Source: Gemmatimonadota bacterium (lineage in GTDB: Bacteria; Gemmatimonadota; Gemmatimonadetes; Gemmatimonadales; GWC2-71-9). Taken from it: a stretch of DNA of 16,738 bases. Positions 14,154 through 16,738 of the stretch are shown here, piece by piece. A program made the translations under genes and the position numbers. The notes beneath the pieces are model-generated. The model was given only the letters and a program-made list of their open reading frames with translations. It did no database searches and had not been told where the DNA came from. How positions within the stretch are numbered: position 1 is the first letter of the stretch; every line of letters begins with the position of its first letter. The DNA lies in the NCBI GenBank assembly GCA_003221985.1, contig QHUQ01000141.1:1-16738 (forward strand), in the 5' to 3' direction.

Positions 14154-16738
14154 TCACGGGCGGGCCTGAATGTTGCCGCCCGTCAGGTCTGTGACGCCGG
14201 TGCTGATGGATCCGTCCAAGGAGATCCCGAAGCGGTCGGGCCCCTTGCCGGGACTCGAGCCGGGCTGGCCGTTGTCGCAGGCGGTGGCGGTAAAGCGCCG
14301 CTGGTCCGTGTTGTTCACGCGCGCACTGCCCGTCCACGTGACGCACACACCGCCACGGGAATCCGACGACGTCGTCAGCCCGTCGATGGACAAACTGTGG
14401 ATCCGCGTCATCCGGGACGTCCCGCCGTGGTAGACGACCTGCATCTCCCCCTGGAACGGCGGCCCGGAGCGGCCATCCACGTTGAACCCGAACGTCGTCT
14501 TCCCGATCGCCGGGTCGATGCGGCCACCGCCGGTCACCTGCGCCCGTGCCTGCGGCGGCGGCGTGGTGCAGTTCACGGTGAAGCTGGTGCTCGCCGTACC
14601 GCCCGCAGGCACGTTGACGTTCACCGGGTTCGTGCTGGTCACCGTGCAGTTGCTCGCCACCGTCAGCGTCACGCTGTGACTGCCGGCCGGGAGGCCGTTG
14701 AACGTCACGCTGCCGTTCGGCACCATCGGCTGGCTCGTGGCGCTCGGCGTCCCGGCATCCACCGTCACCGTAAAGGTGCTCGGGAAGCTCGAGCCCGTGG
14801 TGGTGTTCGACACCGTCAGGTTGCCCGTGGTCGGGGGCGTGGTGCAGTTCACGGTGAAGCTGGTGCTCGCCGTACCGCCCGCGGGCACGTTGACGTTCAC
14901 CGGGTTTGTGCTGGTCACCGTGCAGTTGCTCGCCACCGTCAGCGTCACGCTGTGACTGCCGGCCGGGAGGCCGTTGAACGTCACGCTGCCGTTCGGCACC
15001 ATCGGCTGGCTCGTGGCACTCGGCGTTCCCGCATCCACCGTCACCGTAAACGTGCTCGGGAAGCTCGAGCCCGTGGTGGTGTTCGACACCGTGAGATTGC
15101 CCGTCGTCGGGGCCGGGTTGAGCGCGAGCACGGTGGCCAGCCACGTGCAAGGCGTGCTGGGCGCGCAACCCGAGTTTTGGGAGTCGTAGAACCAGGTCCA
15201 CATCGGATCCACTTGGCGCGTGGCGTCCGGCAGGGCGAAGTCGGCCTGGACGGCCACCGCCGTATCGGACGTCCCTTCGATATGTTGAAAGGTTTCGGCC
15301 TGCGGGGACAACCCCACGGTAGTCGGTGGGCGCGACATCGTGACGCCATACGCGAGCGCGCCCCCGTTGACGGTGATCGGCCCAGGATGGGCGATGGTTT
15401 GCGTTTGGGTTGTGGTCGAGCCCGCGTCCGATCGGGACGCGCCCCGCGCCTGCAGGAAATCCGTGTGAACGCCCGTAAAGGCCGAGATGACCAGCCCGCC
15501 GTCCGTAACCGACGTCGAAAGGAACGCTTGCACCACGAGCAGGGTGTTCGGGTCCGTGCCCGCATCGGGGAAGTTCTGCACGTTGGTGGCGACATAGGTG
15601 GCCATTGAGATGCCGTCGGCGTGGAAGAACTCGACCCGCGTGTACGTGTTGCCGACCCGCGTCAAGTTGGACAGGCGGTCAACCACCGAGTCGATGATGT
15701 TCGTGGTGGTCGAGCTGCGCCAGAGGAAGGTCGCAATAATCGCGTCGCCGACGTGCGGGTTCGTGGGGTTGAACCCCTTGGTGAGGACGGTCCCGCTCTC
15801 GAAGAGTGCGCTGTTCTTCTGGTCGAGTGTGATGCCGCCCGCCGCGGCGGCAGTAACTGGCGGGGGTGCGGTAATATTGAACGCGGCGCTCGTGGCGCCC
15901 CTCACCCCCGTGGCGGTGGTGGTGGCCACCAGCGTGTAGGCGGTGCCCGCCTGGTCGATGCTCAGGTCGCTGAACGACGCGACCCCGTTCACTGCGGCCA
16001 CGGTCGTCGTGCCGGAGAGCGTGCCAGGGCCCGGGTTCGTGCGGACCGTGATCGAGCCCCTGAAGGTCGCGACGGTGTTGCCGGCGTCATCCTGCGCGGC
16101 TACCTGCACCGGCGGCGAGATGGTGGCTCCGACAGTGGTGCTGCTCGGCTGGACCGTGAACGCGAGCCGCGTCGCCACCGCCGTTTGAGGCTCGGCCGCC
16201 GGGTTGAGCGCCAGCGCGGTGGCCAGCCAGGTGCGCGGCGCGCTGGGCGAGTCGAAGAACCAGGTCCACTGCGGATCGACAGAGCCTGCGCTGACCGGCA
16301 CGGCGTAAGCGCCTTCGGCCCCCATCGCCGCGTCAGACACCGTGGTGATGGTGGCGAAGCCCGGGGGCCGGATGAGACCGGCCACGCCGTCGTTCGACAG
16401 CGTGACGCCATACACGAGCGCGCCCGCGTTGACCGAAATCGCCCCGGAACCGGCAGTCGTTTGAGAGCCACCCGAGCCACTCGCCGAGCGGTGCGCTCCC
16501 AAGGCAGCCGCAGACACGGCGTTCACGCCGGTATAAGCGGAAGGGACGACGCCGCCGTCCGTCACCGGCGCGGAGAGGCGCGCCTGCACCTCCAGCAGGT
16601 CGCTCCAGTCCGCGTTGGGGTCGGGAAAGTTCTGCACGTTCGTGGCGACATAGGTGGCCATCGAGATGCCGCTGGCTTGGACGTACTCGACCAGCGTGTA
16701 GGTGTTGCCCACCGGCGTCCCGTTAGCCAGGCGGTCGG
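14154..16738 (-). CDS. Large modular surface protein (post-COAP-1-like C-terminus), 5' partial
   Basis: The gene runs off the right edge; at least 860 residues are present and the start and signal peptide are missing. Counting from the GTG at 16712, modules are as follows. Residues 1-173: a beta domain (GNTYTLVEYVQASGISMATY ... WLATALALNPA). Residues 181-284: an Ig-like/invasin-type domain (TRLAFTVQPSSTTVGATISP). Residues 293-533: a second, longer copy of the first domain (GNTYTRVEFFHADGISMATY). Residues 535-718: two identical 92-residue Ig-like repeats starting TTGNLTVSNTTTGSSFPS. Residues about 725-852: a C-terminal domain (VTGGGRIDPAIGKTTFGF ... GPDRFGISL) like post-COAP-1. Composition is Thr/Ser/Gly/Val-rich with almost no Lys, as in extracellular adhesins. 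The residues before the GTG (DRLANGTP) match the second module (DRLSNLTR), showing the frame truly continues upstream. Probable role: cell-surface adhesion or matrix component; no enzyme motif seen. Confidence 0.85.
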   Translation of the reverse strand, partial: DRLANGTPVGNTYTLVEYVQASGISMATYVATNVQNFPDPNADWSDLLEVQARLSAPVTDGGVVPSAYTGVNAVSAAALGAHRSASGSGGSQTTAGSGAISVNAGALVYGVTLSNDGVAGLIRPPGFATITTVSDAAMGAEGAYAVPVSAGSVDPQWTWFFDSPSAPRTWLATALALNPAAEPQTAVATRLAFTVQPSSTTVGATISPPVQVAAQDDAGNTVATFRGSITVRTNPGPGTLSGTTTVAAVNGVASFSDLSIDQAGTAYTLVATTTATGVRGATSAAFNITAPPPVTAAAAGGITLDQKNSALFESGTVLTKGFNPTNPHVGDAIIATFLWRSSTTTNIIDSVVDRLSNLTRVGNTYTRVEFFHADGISMATYVATNVQNFPDAGTDPNTLLVVQAFLSTSVTDGGLVISAFTGVHTDFLQARGASRSDAGSTTTQTQTIAHPGPITVNGGALAYGVTMSRPPTTVGLSPQAETFQHIEGTSDTAVAVQADFALPDATRQVDPMWTWFYDSQNSGCAPSTPCTWLATVLALNPAPTTGNLTVSNTTTGSSFPSTFTVTVDAGTPSATSQPMVPNGSVTFNGLPAGSHSVTLTVASNCTVTSTNPVNVNVPAGGTASTSFTVNCTTPPTTGNLTVSNTTTGSSFPSTFTVTVDAGTPSATSQPMVPNGSVTFNGLPAGSHSVTLTVASNCTVTSTNPVNVNVPAGGTASTSFTVNCTTPPPQARAQVTGGGRIDPAIGKTTFGFNVDGRSGPPFQGEMQVVYHGGTSRMTRIHSLSIDGLTTSSDSRGGVCVTWTGSARVNNTDQRRFTATACDNGQPGSSPGKGPDRFGISLDGSISTGVTDLTGGNIQARP
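14561..15112. repeat. Tandem duplication, 2 x 276 bp, inside the surface-protein gene
   Basis: Two direct copies, 14561-14836 and 14837-15112, lie head to tail with a period of exactly 276 bases (92 codons). I count nine mismatches (at 14607, 14631, 14742, 14751, 14754, 14775, 14817, 14820 and 14829 in the first copy), about 97% identity with no gaps. All nine fall at third codon positions and leave the two 92-residue Ig-like units identical. The repeat is long and similar enough to permit recombination or to be miscounted in short-read assembly. Confidence 0.95.

Noticed and set aside
13746..15608. 620-codon open frame on the plus strand
   Set aside because: It is antisense to the secreted and surface-protein genes; composition (Arg/His/Ala-rich low complexity) is that of a GC-rich shadow frame.
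1..16738. Mobile elements, CRISPR arrays, tRNA or toxin-antitoxin genes
   Set aside because: Looked for and not seen: no transposase or integrase motifs, no spaced short repeats, no tRNA-like cloverleaf, and no small paired genes of that type.

Overview
This is a GC-rich bacterial window, most likely from Gemmatimonadota. The assignment rests on protein style and not on any marker gene. The pilin closely resembles those of the phylum, secreted proteins end their signal peptides in HAQ or AQQ, and the surface proteins carry the Ig-like 'TGNLTV...NCT' repeats common there. No rRNA, tRNA, CRISPR array, transposase, integrase or phage gene was seen.

Layout. (1) 3-407: a type IV pilin-like protein followed by a strong hairpin. 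(2) 530-5592, plus strand: a tightly packed run DoxX - DGPF/YCII protein - ECF42-type sigma factor - DoxX - MATE transporter - FAD/NAD(P) oxidoreductase (broken). From the DGPF gene onward the genes abut or overlap. Two near-identical elements, TGTCGA-N17-CG(T/A)C, precede the first DoxX and the DGPF gene, and fit the promoter type described for ECF42 sigma factors. (3) 5589-8588, minus strand: PLD-family protein (broken), secreted protein of unknown function (frameshifted), stand-alone 5'-3' exonuclease. (4) 8655-10789: a Met/His-rich Spy/CpxP-like protein (plus), facing an outer-membrane-type protein (broken, minus) and a small His/Cys-rich exported protein (minus). Together these look like a metal-handling patch, probably copper. 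(5) 10817-13492, plus: DUF4198 protein, five-helix membrane protein and Tat-type class V aminotransferase in one operon. (6) 13526-16738, minus: a choice-of-anchor-P-like secreted protein downstream of a large modular surface protein whose N-terminus lies beyond the window.

Two points stand out. The first is the self-contained ECF42 regulon with duplicated promoters and duplicated DoxX genes. The second is the stretch 4.69-9.43 kb, where four genes are broken. Three lack an internal block estimated at 50-70 codons, each with a change of frame, and one has a single-base slip in a run of seven G. All genes outside that stretch look intact. This could be local gene decay or a local assembly fault, and the sequence alone cannot decide. 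The large surface protein also holds a 276-bp tandem duplication whose nine differences are all silent.

I see no convincing wholly new system. The ECF42 locus is the best candidate for functional interest.
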